From positions 124,001-188,000 of the forward strand of contig JAEPNV010000010.1 of the NCBI GenBank assembly GCA_017643215.1: 64,000 nucleotides of DNA. Direction: 5' to 3'. The notes under the pieces are model-generated. The model was not told where the DNA came from and did not search any database. It worked only from the letters and a program-made list of their open reading frames with translations. Of this stretch, positions 46,168 to 55,108 are shown one piece after another. Origin of the DNA: Roseibium sp. (lineage in GTDB: Bacteria > Pseudomonadota > Alphaproteobacteria > Rhizobiales > Stappiaceae). The first letter of the stretch is position 1. Every line of letters begins with the position of its first letter. Position numbers and translations under genes: made by a program.

Positions 46168-47358
46168 ATGTTGCAGACAATTGCCGGGTTCGAGCGGATC
46201 GGTGAAGAAAACGCCTTCGCGGTTCTGGCGCGCGCGACCCAACTCGCCGGAGAAGGCCGCAGCATTATCAATTTGGGGATCGGTCAGCCGGACTTTCAAA
46301 CCCCCGATCATATTGTGGAAGCGGCCGTCAAGGCGCTGCGCGACGGCCATCATGGCTATACGCCTGCGACCGGCATTCTGCCGCTGCGTGAAGCCGTGTG
46401 CGCCGATTTGCACCAGCGCATCGGGATCGAGGCAAACCCCGACAATGTCCTGATCGTTCCCGGTGGCAAGGTCACCATGTTCATGGCGATCTTGATGTTT
46501 GGCGAACCGGGCGCCGACATCCTCTACCCGGATCCTGGATTTCCGATTTACCGGTCCATGATCGAATTTACGGGGGCAAATCCCATTCCGGTTCCGATCC
46601 GCGAAGAAAACGAGTTTGGTTTTTCGGCCGATGAGACCCTGGCGCTTTTGACGGACAATACGCGGCTCCTGATCTTGAACTCACCGGCCAATCCAACGGG
46701 AGGCGTGACGCCGCGCGCGGAAATCGAAAAGCTCGTTGCCGGGCTCGAAGATCATCCGGATGTCGCGATCCTGTCCGACGAGATCTATTCTCAAATGACT
46801 TATGACGGCGCTGAACATGTGTCGCTGGCCTCGTTCGAGGCATTGCGGGACCGGCTGATCCTGCTCGACGGTTGGTCGAAAACCTATGCCATGACCGGTT
46901 GGCGCATGGGCTATTCGCTCTGGCCGGACGTTCTCATGGATAAGGCGCGCAAACTGGCCGTCAACGCCTGGTCATGTGTCAACGCGCCTGCCCAATTTGC
47001 CGGGCTTGCCGCCCTGACAGGTCCACAGGACGCGGTTCGGGATATGGTTGCCGAGTTCGACCAGCGCCGAAAACTCGTCGTGGACGGTCTGAACAGTTTG
47101 CCGAGCGTGAGTTGCAGGATCCCAAGAGGGGCTTTCTACGCGTTCCCCAACATCTCTGCGACCGGATGGAAGGCAAAACCGCTTGCCTCCGCCCTGCTCG
47201 AAGAGGCCGGCGTCGCCGTGATCGGTGGGCCCGACTTCGGCATCCTCGGTGAGGGTTTCATTCGCCTTTCTTATGCCAATTCTCGAGAAAACATCGAGGA
47301 AGCTCTGGCTCGCATGCGTGCATTTCTTCAGACAAACGCCGACCGTCCTAATCCATAG
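46168..47358 (+). CDS. Class I/II pyridoxal-phosphate aminotransferase
   Basis: A cytoplasmic aminotransferase of 396 residues. The PLP-Lys is in LDGWSKTYAMTGWRMGY, the phosphate-binding Arg region is in the SKTYAMTGWR motif, and NSPANPTGGV and SDEIYSQMTYDG are family signatures. A GAGGC site precedes the ATG. It belongs to the aspartate/aromatic-like aminotransferase group; the exact substrate is not determined. It is transcribed alone, divergent from the CobW-family gene. Confidence 0.92.
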   Translation: MLQTIAGFERIGEENAFAVLARATQLAGEGRSIINLGIGQPDFQTPDHIVEAAVKALRDGHHGYTPATGILPLREAVCADLHQRIGIEANPDNVLIVPGGKVTMFMAILMFGEPGADILYPDPGFPIYRSMIEFTGANPIPVPIREENEFGFSADETLALLTDNTRLLILNSPANPTGGVTPRAEIEKLVAGLEDHPDVAILSDEIYSQMTYDGAEHVSLASFEALRDRLILLDGWSKTYAMTGWRMGYSLWPDVLMDKARKLAVNAWSCVNAPAQFAGLAALTGPQDAVRDMVAEFDQRRKLVVDGLNSLPSVSCRIPRGAFYAFPNISATGWKAKPLASALLEEAGVAVIGGPDFGILGEGFIRLSYANSRENIEEALARMRAFLQTNADRPNP

Positions 47359-47777
47359 AGCAGCCCTTGTGGATTGCGGGCTAGGGCCAGACCGACCTTT
47401 TGCGTGAAGCGCCGCTCTGCAGTCGCGACTGGAGCGACGGCATGGGGACAGGTCCAAGACACTGGCTGGTGCGTACAGGCCGTATGTACACTGTCCACCA
47501 CTACCTCAACGTCACCGCAGCTGTTGGCAAAGGCGGTCCGCCGATCAAGCCGCTTGTTTGGCGAAGTCGCCAGGCCTGTTAGTTGCCGCAAAGGCCTCTC
47601 GTATGCTGGTTGTGGTTCTATAGTCAATTCGCGCACAATTCCTTTTGACCTGTAATCAATAAATCACCTGCCATTTTCGTAAGGTCTTTGTTATGTATTT
47701 TGGATAGACTGGATCCTCCGATCTCGTTGTTGGTGCTGGTGGTTGAAAAGCGGCCTTAGGACACGGAACTTACCTAG
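47359..47777. other. 419-bp intergenic stretch, no gene supported
   Basis: No domain was recognised on either strand. A 102-codon frame on the minus strand (47328-47636) overlaps the aminotransferase 3' end; its translation is Arg/Ala/Thr-rich and matches nothing I know. The part nearest 47778 (from about 47640) is more AT-rich and should hold the promoter of the diguanylate cyclase gene. The left part could be a decayed gene, but this cannot be shown here. Confidence 0.45.
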
Positions 47778-49943
47778 ATGGAGAAACAGGCCGGACTGCA
47801 ACTGGATTTCGAGGCGACCTTTGGCCCGCTGGCCGAGATCGCATTGATAGCTGACGCGGACCGGCGAATTGTGTTCATCAACAAGGCGGCCAGCGACGCG
47901 TTCGGCTATACCCTTGCCGAACTGTCTGGAAAGCCGTGCCGGGAAATTTACCTGAATTCTGAGGATTTTGGGCGGGTCGGAGAGCTGGCGCAAAGCGGCG
48001 ATGCCAACCGATCCAATCGCAGATTCGAGTTTCGCCGCAAGAATGGCGAGATCTTCAGCGCCGAAGTGATGATCACGCCGCTATACGGGATAGGCACGGC
48101 CCACGCCGGTTTCCTTTTCATCGCACGGGATATGTCCGACCAGCTCGCCCTGGAAACCATCGCGCGCGATGCGGCATCTACCCTGGAAGACGCGATCGAG
48201 TCCATCTCGGAGGGATTTGCGCTTTACGACAAAGACGACCGGCTTGTGATCTGCAACAACAAGTACCGTGAGATCTACTCCCATTCCGCAGAGGCGATTG
48301 TCCCGGGGGCCACATTTCGCGACATCCTGAGTTATGGTCTTGAGCGCGGCCAGTACAACATGGACGGCACCACGCCCGAAAAGTGGCTGGAAGAACGGTT
48401 GGCCCGCCATCTGGAGGCGGATGGAAGTCTTCTGGAACAAAACCTTTCGGATGGCCGATGGCTCCAGATCGCCGAGCGCCGAACACGTACCGGCGGCATT
48501 GCCGGAATTCGAACCGAAATCACTGATTTGAAAACCGCTGAAGCTGCGACCCGCGCAGCGTATGACAGTGTCGCAGCGCTGGCCAACAGCCTTTCATGTT
48601 CCTTGGTGGAATCCGACAAGGATGGTGTCTGCCTTTACGCAAACGACCTGGCGGCACAGTGGTTCGCGACGGAACCATCGGGACTCGTTGGATCCCGTTT
48701 AAAGGACCGGTTTCACAACGCGGAGAGTGACGGATCGAGCCAGCAGTTTAAAAAAGCGCTCGCTGGTGAGCGTTCACAGCTTGAGATCACCATGACGTTC
48801 CCGGACGGCATTCGTCGGGACGTGTTCCTTGAATACATTCCCAAACGTGACGCGCGCGGCAACATATCCGGCGTGATCACGTTTGCCATCGATATTACCG
48901 ACCGCAAGGCCACCGAGCGCACGCTTGCCGATCTCTATGCAATTACATCGACACGCGAGCTCAGCCAGGACGAAAAAATCAATCAGATAATCCGGCTTGG
49001 ATGCGCCCATTTTGACCTTCCTTTCGGCATTATCGGCCACATCATCGACGACCGTTACACGGTTGTTCGCGTTGAGTGCCCGAATGGTGAAATTGATGCG
49101 GGCCGATCCTTCTCTCTCGGCGAGACCTATTGCGCGCACACGGTGCGCGCTGATGCGCCGGTCGCGATCAACCACACGGCACAATCAGAACTCGCCGGCC
49201 ATCCCTGCTACGGAGCGTTTGGACTGGAATCTTACATCGGCGCGCCAATTCTGGTCGACGGCGAACGATATGGAACCGTCAATTTCACAAGCCCAACCCC
49301 TCGAAAACGGCCGTTCACCCAGACAGACATCGAAATCATCCGGCAGTTCGCGGATTGGATCGGACATGAGATCGCGCGCCAGAAGGATCACGAAGCGCTC
49401 ATGCATGCGCAACTCCGGCTGGAGCGCATCGCAAGCACGGATGATCTGACAGGCATCTCGAACCGGCGGGCCTTTTTGGAGCGGGCGGCGACCGAAGTGG
49501 CCAGATTCCGGCGCACGCACCAGCCGTTCACTGCGGTGATGATGGATATCGACCATTTCAAGTCGATCAACGACACATACGGACATGCGACAGGCGACGC
49601 CGTACTGAAACAATTCGCCGAGACGGTTGGCGGCGCACTGCGGGCGATCGACGTGTTTGGCCGGCTCGGCGGCGAGGAGTTCTGCATGCTGTTGCACAAC
49701 ACCCAGATCGAGGAGGCGCTTGTTGTTGCCGAAAGGGTCCGCGAAATGGTGACGGATCAATGCCGCTTGGCCGGGATTAAGGAACGCATCACCTGCAGCA
49801 TGGGCCTGGCGATCGCCTTGCCGGGTGATGTCGATTTCTCGTCAATTCTACACCGGGCCGACAACGCGCTTTACGACGCAAAGGCCAGCGGGCGGAACTG
49901 CTGCGCGGTAAATCACGAAGACGCGACATTCTCTCCCCGGTAG
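47778..49943 (+). CDS. Multi-PAS/GAF diguanylate cyclase
   Basis: A 721-residue cytoplasmic signalling enzyme that makes c-di-GMP. Domain order: PAS (about 10-125), PAS_7-type (about 140-255, LEDAIESISEGFALYDKDDRLVICN), PAS (about 265-385), GAF (about 395-545; YCAHTVRADAPVAIN), then GGDEF (about 550-715). The active site reads GGEEF at residues 631-635, and an RAID at 622-625 sits five residues before it, forming an inhibitory I-site (RxxD). No EAL domain is present. No membrane helix is evident. A ribosome-binding site is weak. What the PAS and GAF domains sense is unknown. Confidence 0.92.
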   Translation: MEKQAGLQLDFEATFGPLAEIALIADADRRIVFINKAASDAFGYTLAELSGKPCREIYLNSEDFGRVGELAQSGDANRSNRRFEFRRKNGEIFSAEVMITPLYGIGTAHAGFLFIARDMSDQLALETIARDAASTLEDAIESISEGFALYDKDDRLVICNNKYREIYSHSAEAIVPGATFRDILSYGLERGQYNMDGTTPEKWLEERLARHLEADGSLLEQNLSDGRWLQIAERRTRTGGIAGIRTEITDLKTAEAATRAAYDSVAALANSLSCSLVESDKDGVCLYANDLAAQWFATEPSGLVGSRLKDRFHNAESDGSSQQFKKALAGERSQLEITMTFPDGIRRDVFLEYIPKRDARGNISGVITFAIDITDRKATERTLADLYAITSTRELSQDEKINQIIRLGCAHFDLPFGIIGHIIDDRYTVVRVECPNGEIDAGRSFSLGETYCAHTVRADAPVAINHTAQSELAGHPCYGAFGLESYIGAPILVDGERYGTVNFTSPTPRKRPFTQTDIEIIRQFADWIGHEIARQKDHEALMHAQLRLERIASTDDLTGISNRRAFLERAATEVARFRRTHQPFTAVMMDIDHFKSINDTYGHATGDAVLKQFAETVGGALRAIDVFGRLGGEEFCMLLHNTQIEEALVVAERVREMVTDQCRLAGIKERITCSMGLAIALPGDVDFSSILHRADNALYDAKASGRNCCAVNHEDATFSPR

Positions 49944-50012
49944 AGAACCGCATATCTCAAAACAGCAATTGTGTCGGACCGCATTTTGGCGGCAAGTTGC
50001 GCGAAGGAGGCG

Positions 50013-50558
50013 TTATGATCCGCGAAGCGCTTCGGCTTTCAGCCCGTCCATGAGCTGTTTCAAGAAACCCGTGCTCTGTGCGTTGCTGAGTGTTCCATCC
50101 GGACCGAACGCATTGGACGCGTTGGCAATCAGAACCTCCGGCCCTTGCAGAACGCGTGGATTGAACGCCGTCAGACAGTGGCGGAGGGAATACTGAGCCC
50201 GGGCGCCCCCGGTCCAACCGGCCGCTGAAACGATCGCCACCGGCTTGCCATACAGAGCCATCGGGCTTTTGCGGCTGACCCAATCGAGCGCGTTCTTCAG
50301 ACCGCCGGGAAGGTTCTTGTTGTATTCCGGCGTCGCGATGACGACGGCATCGGCATCCAGCATCTGCTGTCTCAGGATCGTCGCGGCCTCGGGCATGCCG
50401 CTCTCGTCCTCAAGGTCACCGTCGTAAAGCGGCATCCGGATATCACCAAGAACGAACCGGTCCGGTTCAAACAGCCGCATGGCCTCTTTCACGAGCATGG
50501 TGTTGTAGGATCCCTTGCGCAGGGAGCCGGAAATACCGAGCAGGGTGAGTTCGCGCAT
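50013..50558 (-). CDS. NADPH-dependent FMN reductase family protein
   Basis: A 181-residue flavodoxin-fold reductase. The N-terminal FMN-phosphate motif is GISGSLRKGSYN and the middle has TPEYNKNLPGGLKNALDWVSR, characteristic of the family. ATG at 50558 is chosen since GGAG stands six bases upstream; the frame is open to 50651. Such enzymes reduce FMN, quinones or metals such as chromate with NAD(P)H. It is transcribed alone. Confidence 0.92.
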   Translation of the reverse strand: MRELTLLGISGSLRKGSYNTMLVKEAMRLFEPDRFVLGDIRMPLYDGDLEDESGMPEAATILRQQMLDADAVVIATPEYNKNLPGGLKNALDWVSRKSPMALYGKPVAIVSAAGWTGGARAQYSLRHCLTAFNPRVLQGPEVLIANASNAFGPDGTLSNAQSTGFLKQLMDGLKAEALRGS

Positions 50559-50834
50559 GAAGTGCTCCACATTGGATTGACGGATTCGCTGTGAATCGCT
50601 TCCGATACCGCCCACGATTGGATTGCATCTGAATCCGATCCGGGACATCAATCAAGACCCGCGGCCATCCAGATCCAAAAGTGTCGCAAACTTGCGAGTG
50701 GGCTGCGTATTTTGAACGGTCGGCCATCAGTGCAGGCGCGATGGTAAATAGGTTCTCGCGCGAGCGTGGCCGGCTGCGGCACCAATTCGAACAAAGCAAA
50801 GCCCAGCCTTCGCGGTAAAACCGAGGGGAGAAGC

Positions 50835-51254
50835 ATGTTTCGAAAAATCATGATGCCAATTGACCTGGGGCATACGGAAAAGCTTGAAAAAGCGCGGCGC
50901 ACCGGCGCCGATCTGGCCAAGCAGTATCATGTGCCCATTTGTTATGTCGCCGTGACGGCCGCTACGCCCGGTGCGCTCGGTCACAATCCCGAAGAATTCG
51001 CCGCGGCCCTTGATGCGTTTGCAAAATCGGAAGCCGCGCGCTTCAACATTGCCGCGGAATGCAAGGCAATTGTAAGCCACGACCCGACGATCGATCTGGA
51101 CTCCGCGCTCTTGTCCGCCGTGAACGAAGTAGGCGCCGACCTCGTGGTGATGGCCTCGCACATTCCAAACATCGCGGATCACCTATGGCCTTCGAACGGC
51201 GGCACGATAGCAAGCCGCAGTGCCGCGTCGGTTTTTGTCGTCCGCAGCAATTGA
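50835..51254 (+). CDS. Universal stress protein (UspA family)
   Basis: A 139-residue cytoplasmic protein. It begins MFRKIMMPIDL, and GADLVVMASH plus the nucleotide loop SRSAASVFVVR near the C-terminus fit UspA. The usual GxxGS-type loop is altered (NGGTIASRSAAS). GAGGGGAG precedes the ATG at 50835. It lies 51 bp before a BCCT transporter gene on the same strand; stress-protein and transporter pairs of this kind are common and may link osmotic stress to uptake. Confidence 0.9.
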   Translation: MFRKIMMPIDLGHTEKLEKARRTGADLAKQYHVPICYVAVTAATPGALGHNPEEFAAALDAFAKSEAARFNIAAECKAIVSHDPTIDLDSALLSAVNEVGADLVVMASHIPNIADHLWPSNGGTIASRSAASVFVVRSN

Positions 51255-51305
51255 TGCCTGAAGGCGTTCAGGCGCCAGCCATTTCGAACATGAGGGGATC
51301 CTCCC

Positions 51306-52943
51306 ATGAGTGAAGACTCCACCAGCACCGGCATCCCTGGACCCGACGGTGCCGCCAATGTGATCGAAACCGACTACCAGATCGGTCAGGACAATATTGA
51401 AACCCAGCTTGGACCCTTTGGGCTCGACATCCACAATCCGGTGTTTCTTGTATCGGGGTTGACCATCGTCGCCTTTGTGTTCCTGACACTTGCATTCCAG
51501 TCCGATGTCGGGCCGCTGTTTGATGCCTTGCGCAAATGGCTCACCGGCAGTCTCGATTGGTTCTTCATCGTCTCCGGCAACATCTTTGTGCTGGTCTGCC
51601 TGATTCTGATTGTCACGCCGTTCGGCAACGTGCGGATCGGCGGCAAGGACGCGATTCCCGACTACAGCTATTTCGGCTGGTTTGCCATGTTGTTTGCCGC
51701 TGGCATGGGCATCGGCCTGATGTTCTTTGGCGTGCTGGAGCCGGTCTATCATATGGCCTTTTCCGCCCCGGTCGGCGTGCCATCCCCATTTGATGCCGAT
51801 GGCAACCTGATCGAGGAAAATGTGGCCGCCGCCAAGGCGATGGGCATGGCCGCCACCATATTCCATTGGGGCCTGCACCCGTGGGCCATCTATGCCGTCG
51901 TCGCGCTCGCCCTTGCCTTGTTTTCCTTCAACAAAGGCCTGCCACTGACGATGCGGTCCGTCTTTTATCCGATTTTCGGAGAACGCACCTGGGGCTGGCC
52001 GGGCCATATTGTCGACACGCTGGCTGTTTTCGCAACTCTGTTCGGGCTTGCCACTTCGCTCGGTTTCGGAGCCCAGCAAGCCAATGCCGGTCTGGAGTTC
52101 GTGTTCGGAATTCCGGTCAGCGACACCGCGCAGGTGGTCCTCATCATCGCCATTACGGCCGTCGCACTGATCTCGGTTTTGCGCGGACTGGATGGCGGCG
52201 TGAAAGTGTTGTCGGAAATCAATATGATGATCGCCGCCCTTTTGTTGTTGTTCGTGATCATCGCCGGCCCGACCGGTACAGTGATCTCCGGGTTCTTTTC
52301 CAACCTGGCCTCCTATGCCCGGGAGATCATTCCGCTTTCCATGCCCTTTGGCCGGGACGATGACGGGTTCCGTCAAGGCTGGACGTCGTTTTACTGGGCC
52401 TGGTGGATTTCCTGGTCGCCGTTTGTCGGCATGTTCATCGCCCGTGTCAGCCGCGGGCGGACCGTCCGCGAATTCGTGATCTGCGTCCTCATCATCCCGA
52501 CGATCGTCTCCGTCATCTGGATGACCGCGTTTGGCGGCACGGCGATCGAGCAGGTTCTGACAAATCCGGACAGCCAGGTGCACCAGTATGTGATCGCGAG
52601 CTACAGCCCGGAGCTTTCCCTGTTCGGGATGCTTGCCGATCTGCCGATGGCATCGCTGACATCATTTGTGGCGATCATTCTGGTGATCGTGTTCTTTGTC
52701 ACATCGTCGGATTCCGGATCACTTGTGATCGATACGATCACCGCCGGCGGAAAAGTCGATGCGCCGGTGTCACAACGTGTTTTCTGGTGCACGTTCGAGG
52801 GTCTTGTCGCGATCGCCTTGTTGCTGGGCGGCGGCCTTGGCGCCCTGCAGGCGATGGCCGTTTCGACCGGATTTCCGTTCACCATCGTGTTGTTGTTGGC
52901 CTGTTATGCGATCCTGAAAGGCCTCGCCGACGAACCGCGATAG
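51306..52943 (+). CDS. BCCT family transporter (betaine/choline/carnitine)
   Basis: A 12-helix inner-membrane symporter of 545 residues. The conserved stretch FYWAWWISWSPFVGMFIARVSRGRTVREF matches the BCCT signature on helix 8 (Trp box), and GMGIGLMFFGVLEP is the GxGxG-type segment on helix 3. LHPWAIYAVVALALALF is a further family motif. A polar N-terminal tail (about 1-45) precedes the first helix, while the C-terminal tail is short, so strong osmotic gating is uncertain. The site GGGGA precedes the ATG. Substrate is likely glycine betaine or a related quaternary amine. Confidence 0.93.
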   Translation: MSEDSTSTGIPGPDGAANVIETDYQIGQDNIETQLGPFGLDIHNPVFLVSGLTIVAFVFLTLAFQSDVGPLFDALRKWLTGSLDWFFIVSGNIFVLVCLILIVTPFGNVRIGGKDAIPDYSYFGWFAMLFAAGMGIGLMFFGVLEPVYHMAFSAPVGVPSPFDADGNLIEENVAAAKAMGMAATIFHWGLHPWAIYAVVALALALFSFNKGLPLTMRSVFYPIFGERTWGWPGHIVDTLAVFATLFGLATSLGFGAQQANAGLEFVFGIPVSDTAQVVLIIAITAVALISVLRGLDGGVKVLSEINMMIAALLLLFVIIAGPTGTVISGFFSNLASYAREIIPLSMPFGRDDDGFRQGWTSFYWAWWISWSPFVGMFIARVSRGRTVREFVICVLIIPTIVSVIWMTAFGGTAIEQVLTNPDSQVHQYVIASYSPELSLFGMLADLPMASLTSFVAIILVIVFFVTSSDSGSLVIDTITAGGKVDAPVSQRVFWCTFEGLVAIALLLGGGLGALQAMAVSTGFPFTIVLLLACYAILKGLADEPR

Positions 52944-52966
52944 GCCACCGGAAACCGCTATATGGG

Positions 52967-52991
52967 TCGGACCGCCGGCAAGGGGGTCCGA
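52967..52991. other. Stem-loop between convergent BCCT and LacI genes
   Basis: A 7-bp perfect stem (TCGGACC/GGTCCGA) with an 11-base loop sits in the 76-bp gap between two convergent genes. No T-run follows on either strand. It may act as a weak two-way transcription stop or just an mRNA end structure. Confidence 0.35.
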
Positions 52992-53019
52992 TTCATACCG
53001 CAGGTTCACAACGGACAGA

Positions 53020-54186
53020 TCAGGGTGCGAGCTTTGCTCCAAGCCGCACGCCCGGAGGCGGGGCGCTCTCGCGGATGCGAAGTTCCGGCTCGATCAGGAT
53101 CGGCGTATTCGAAACCCGTTCACCGGCGATTTGCCGCAACAATGTCAGGGCCGCAAGCCGGCCGATTTTGTCCGCGTGATTGCAGACCGTCGTCAAGGCG
53201 GGCGTCCGGCTTGCCGCACCATCGACGTCATCATAGCCGGTGATCGCCATGTCCGGCCCAGGCTCCACGCCGGCGCGCCGCAGCGCCGTCATCATGCCCA
53301 GCGCGACCAGATCATTAAAGCCGACGATGGCCGTCGGCCGCTCTTTCAGCGCCAGGATTTTGGGCACTGCCGACCGTCCGTCCGCCTGCGTCATCAATTC
53401 AGGCAGATCCAATTGCTCATCCGGATCAAGTCCGGCTTCCTCCAGCGCCTTTCGCCAGCCGGCATTCCGGTCGCGGCCGGTCGAGCTCAATCGCCGCCCG
53501 CCCACCATCCCGATTCGCCGGTGACCCTGTTCGATCACATGTTTTGTCATCCGGTAAGATCCGGAGACATCATCGCCGTGCACACACGGCGCCCAAATGC
53601 CGGACACCTCGCGTGCCATGACAGTGACCGGAATGCCTTGATCGACGAGGTGGTTGATTTCTTCCGCCGTCGTCCCGACGGATGGGCAAAGGATCAAACC
53701 ATCCGCGCGATGCTGGAGCAATGTATTGACGAACGCCCGTTGCCGCCGCACGTCGTCCCGGTGGTTGCAGATGAAGATCATCTGGCCCTGTTCCTCCAGA
53801 ACATCCTCAAGGGCGGAAAACACCTCGGCGAAATAGGGGTTCAGAATATCGTGGACCGCGACCCCGACGATTTGGGAGCGGGCCGTACGCAATGACGCCG
53901 CCGATCGGTTGTAGATGTAGCCGATTTCCGCAGCGGTCTGTTTGACCTTCTGCCGCGTGTCTTCGGCAACCAACGGGCTGTCGCGAAGCGCAAGGGAAAC
54001 GGTCGCGGTGGAAATGCCGAGGTGATCGGCAATGTGGCCGAGCGTGAGACGCTTGCCGGGCTTTGCTGGAAGCGGGTCAATTGCCCGCTGCCCATCTGGC
54101 GCGGATGCATCGGCCAACACCGGGCCGGTTTCGTTTTTCGACGAAGAACTGGGTCGTTTTGGATCGGAGCCGTTATCTTCGGTCAT
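53020..54186 (-). CDS. LacI family transcriptional regulator
   Basis: A 388-residue regulator. The helix-turn-helix begins about residue 48 (LTLGHIADHLGISTATVSLALRDSPLVAEDTRQKV), followed by the hinge helix region (NRSAASLRTARSQIVGVAVHD) and a periplasmic-binding-protein-type effector domain to the C-terminus. The N-terminal 45 residues ahead of the HTH are Ser/Pro/Asp-rich and unusual for the family, so the real start may lie further in (for example the GTG near codon 23). No good ribosome-binding site precedes the ATG. An inserted inverted-repeat element begins only 10 bp upstream. The effector and target are unknown. Confidence 0.87.
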   Translation of the reverse strand: MTEDNGSDPKRPSSSSKNETGPVLADASAPDGQRAIDPLPAKPGKRLTLGHIADHLGISTATVSLALRDSPLVAEDTRQKVKQTAAEIGYIYNRSAASLRTARSQIVGVAVHDILNPYFAEVFSALEDVLEEQGQMIFICNHRDDVRRQRAFVNTLLQHRADGLILCPSVGTTAEEINHLVDQGIPVTVMAREVSGIWAPCVHGDDVSGSYRMTKHVIEQGHRRIGMVGGRRLSSTGRDRNAGWRKALEEAGLDPDEQLDLPELMTQADGRSAVPKILALKERPTAIVGFNDLVALGMMTALRRAGVEPGPDMAITGYDDVDGAASRTPALTTVCNHADKIGRLAALTLLRQIAGERVSNTPILIEPELRIRESAPPPGVRLGAKLAP

Positions 54187-54196
54187 GCGCACGTCT

Positions 54197-54465
54197 TAGG
54201 GTCAGGATTCATTCATGGGATTGAAATGGCGCTGCGAACGGCAAAGAGGTGCAAGGAGAAGCGCGACAAGCGGGCTGGTGGCCCGGTTGAGCGGCTCGAC
54301 ACAGCAGATCGAAGCCGGTCGCGCGTTCCTTCGGGATATGAGCAATTTGCCCCGCTACAGCGTCGCACGCCCTTCAAAACTGGACGGTTTCCTACGGGCG
54401 TGCTTCCCGTATCGAAGCAAATTGCTTGCATAACATTTCAACCAGATGAAGGGGTCCTGACCCTA
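54197..54465. mobile_element. MITE-like element with long imperfect terminal inverted repeats
   Basis: A 269-bp segment whose ends are inverted copies of each other. The outer 11 bp, TAGGGTCAGGA, are identical (54197-54207 and, inverted, 54455-54465). The pairing continues to 32 bp in total (54197-54228 and 54434-54465) with 26 matches by hand count, including the inner block TTGAAATG. The outer TA on each side is consistent with a TA target duplication, leaving a 265-bp core (54199-54463). No transposase frame is inside. It fits a non-autonomous derivative of a TA-targeting family (IS630/Tc1-like or the IS427 branch of IS5). It fills most of the 350-bp gap between the LacI and lipoprotein genes; the remaining 71 bp (54466-54536) show nothing recognisable. 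Confidence 0.78.
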
Positions 54466-54536
54466 GGGCCGCAACGGGCGAGGCCAACCACATTGATCGA
54501 CGACGTACCAGACGCCCGCGCGATCGCATTGCCCGT

Positions 54537-55070
54537 CTATCTGCGCTGCGGTGCTGATTCGTCAAATTCCTCCCGCAGATTAACCACAACCCGCCGGTTT
54601 TGCGACTGGCATGTGATGTCGTCGCAGTCCGTGACCGGACGCTCGATCCCGTAGCCCTTCACCCACATTCGCTTGCCATCGACGCCTTCGGCAACAAGGG
54701 CGTTGTAAACCGCCTGTGCGCGGTTGGTCGACAGGGTCTTGTTGGCCGCCTCACCGCCCGGCTCATCCGCATGGCCCTGGATTTTCACAAGCCAACGCTT
54801 GTTCCGCTTGAGCCAGTCCGCCTGCCGGTCGATGGTCATATTCGCCTCATCGCTGATCGTCGCCGAGCCTTCGGAAAAATACACCCGGCGCCCGACATTC
54901 AGCATGAAGTCTTCTTCAGAACCCGGCTTCATGTCGACGAACCCGGCAGCGGCCGCGTTGGTCACATCCGGCGTTGTCAAATTGGCGACATTGCTGCACG
55001 CCGGCAAAAGGCCGATCAACGCAAGCGCGGCCACCAGGCCCGAGCGACGGAGCGCTTCGACTTTATTCAT
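54537..55070 (-). CDS. OmpA-family (Pal-like) lipoprotein
   Basis: A 177-residue outer-membrane lipoprotein that binds peptidoglycan. The signal peptide ends in a lipobox LLPAC (about residues 21-25). The OmpA-like domain (about 60-165) has VYFSEGSATISDEA, IQGHADEPGGEAANKTLSTNRAQAVYNALVAEGV, and QNRRVVVNL. It resembles Pal but no tol genes are present, so it is a Pal paralogue. Two Cys (CDDITC) near the C-terminal end may form a disulfide. A GGGGGA site precedes the ATG. Confidence 0.9.
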   Translation of the reverse strand: MNKVEALRRSGLVAALALIGLLPACSNVANLTTPDVTNAAAAGFVDMKPGSEEDFMLNVGRRVYFSEGSATISDEANMTIDRQADWLKRNKRWLVKIQGHADEPGGEAANKTLSTNRAQAVYNALVAEGVDGKRMWVKGYGIERPVTDCDDITCQSQNRRVVVNLREEFDESAPQRR

Positions 55071-55108
55071 TCGTCCCCCAACGGTGTCCGGCCATCAGCC
55101 TGTTACTG

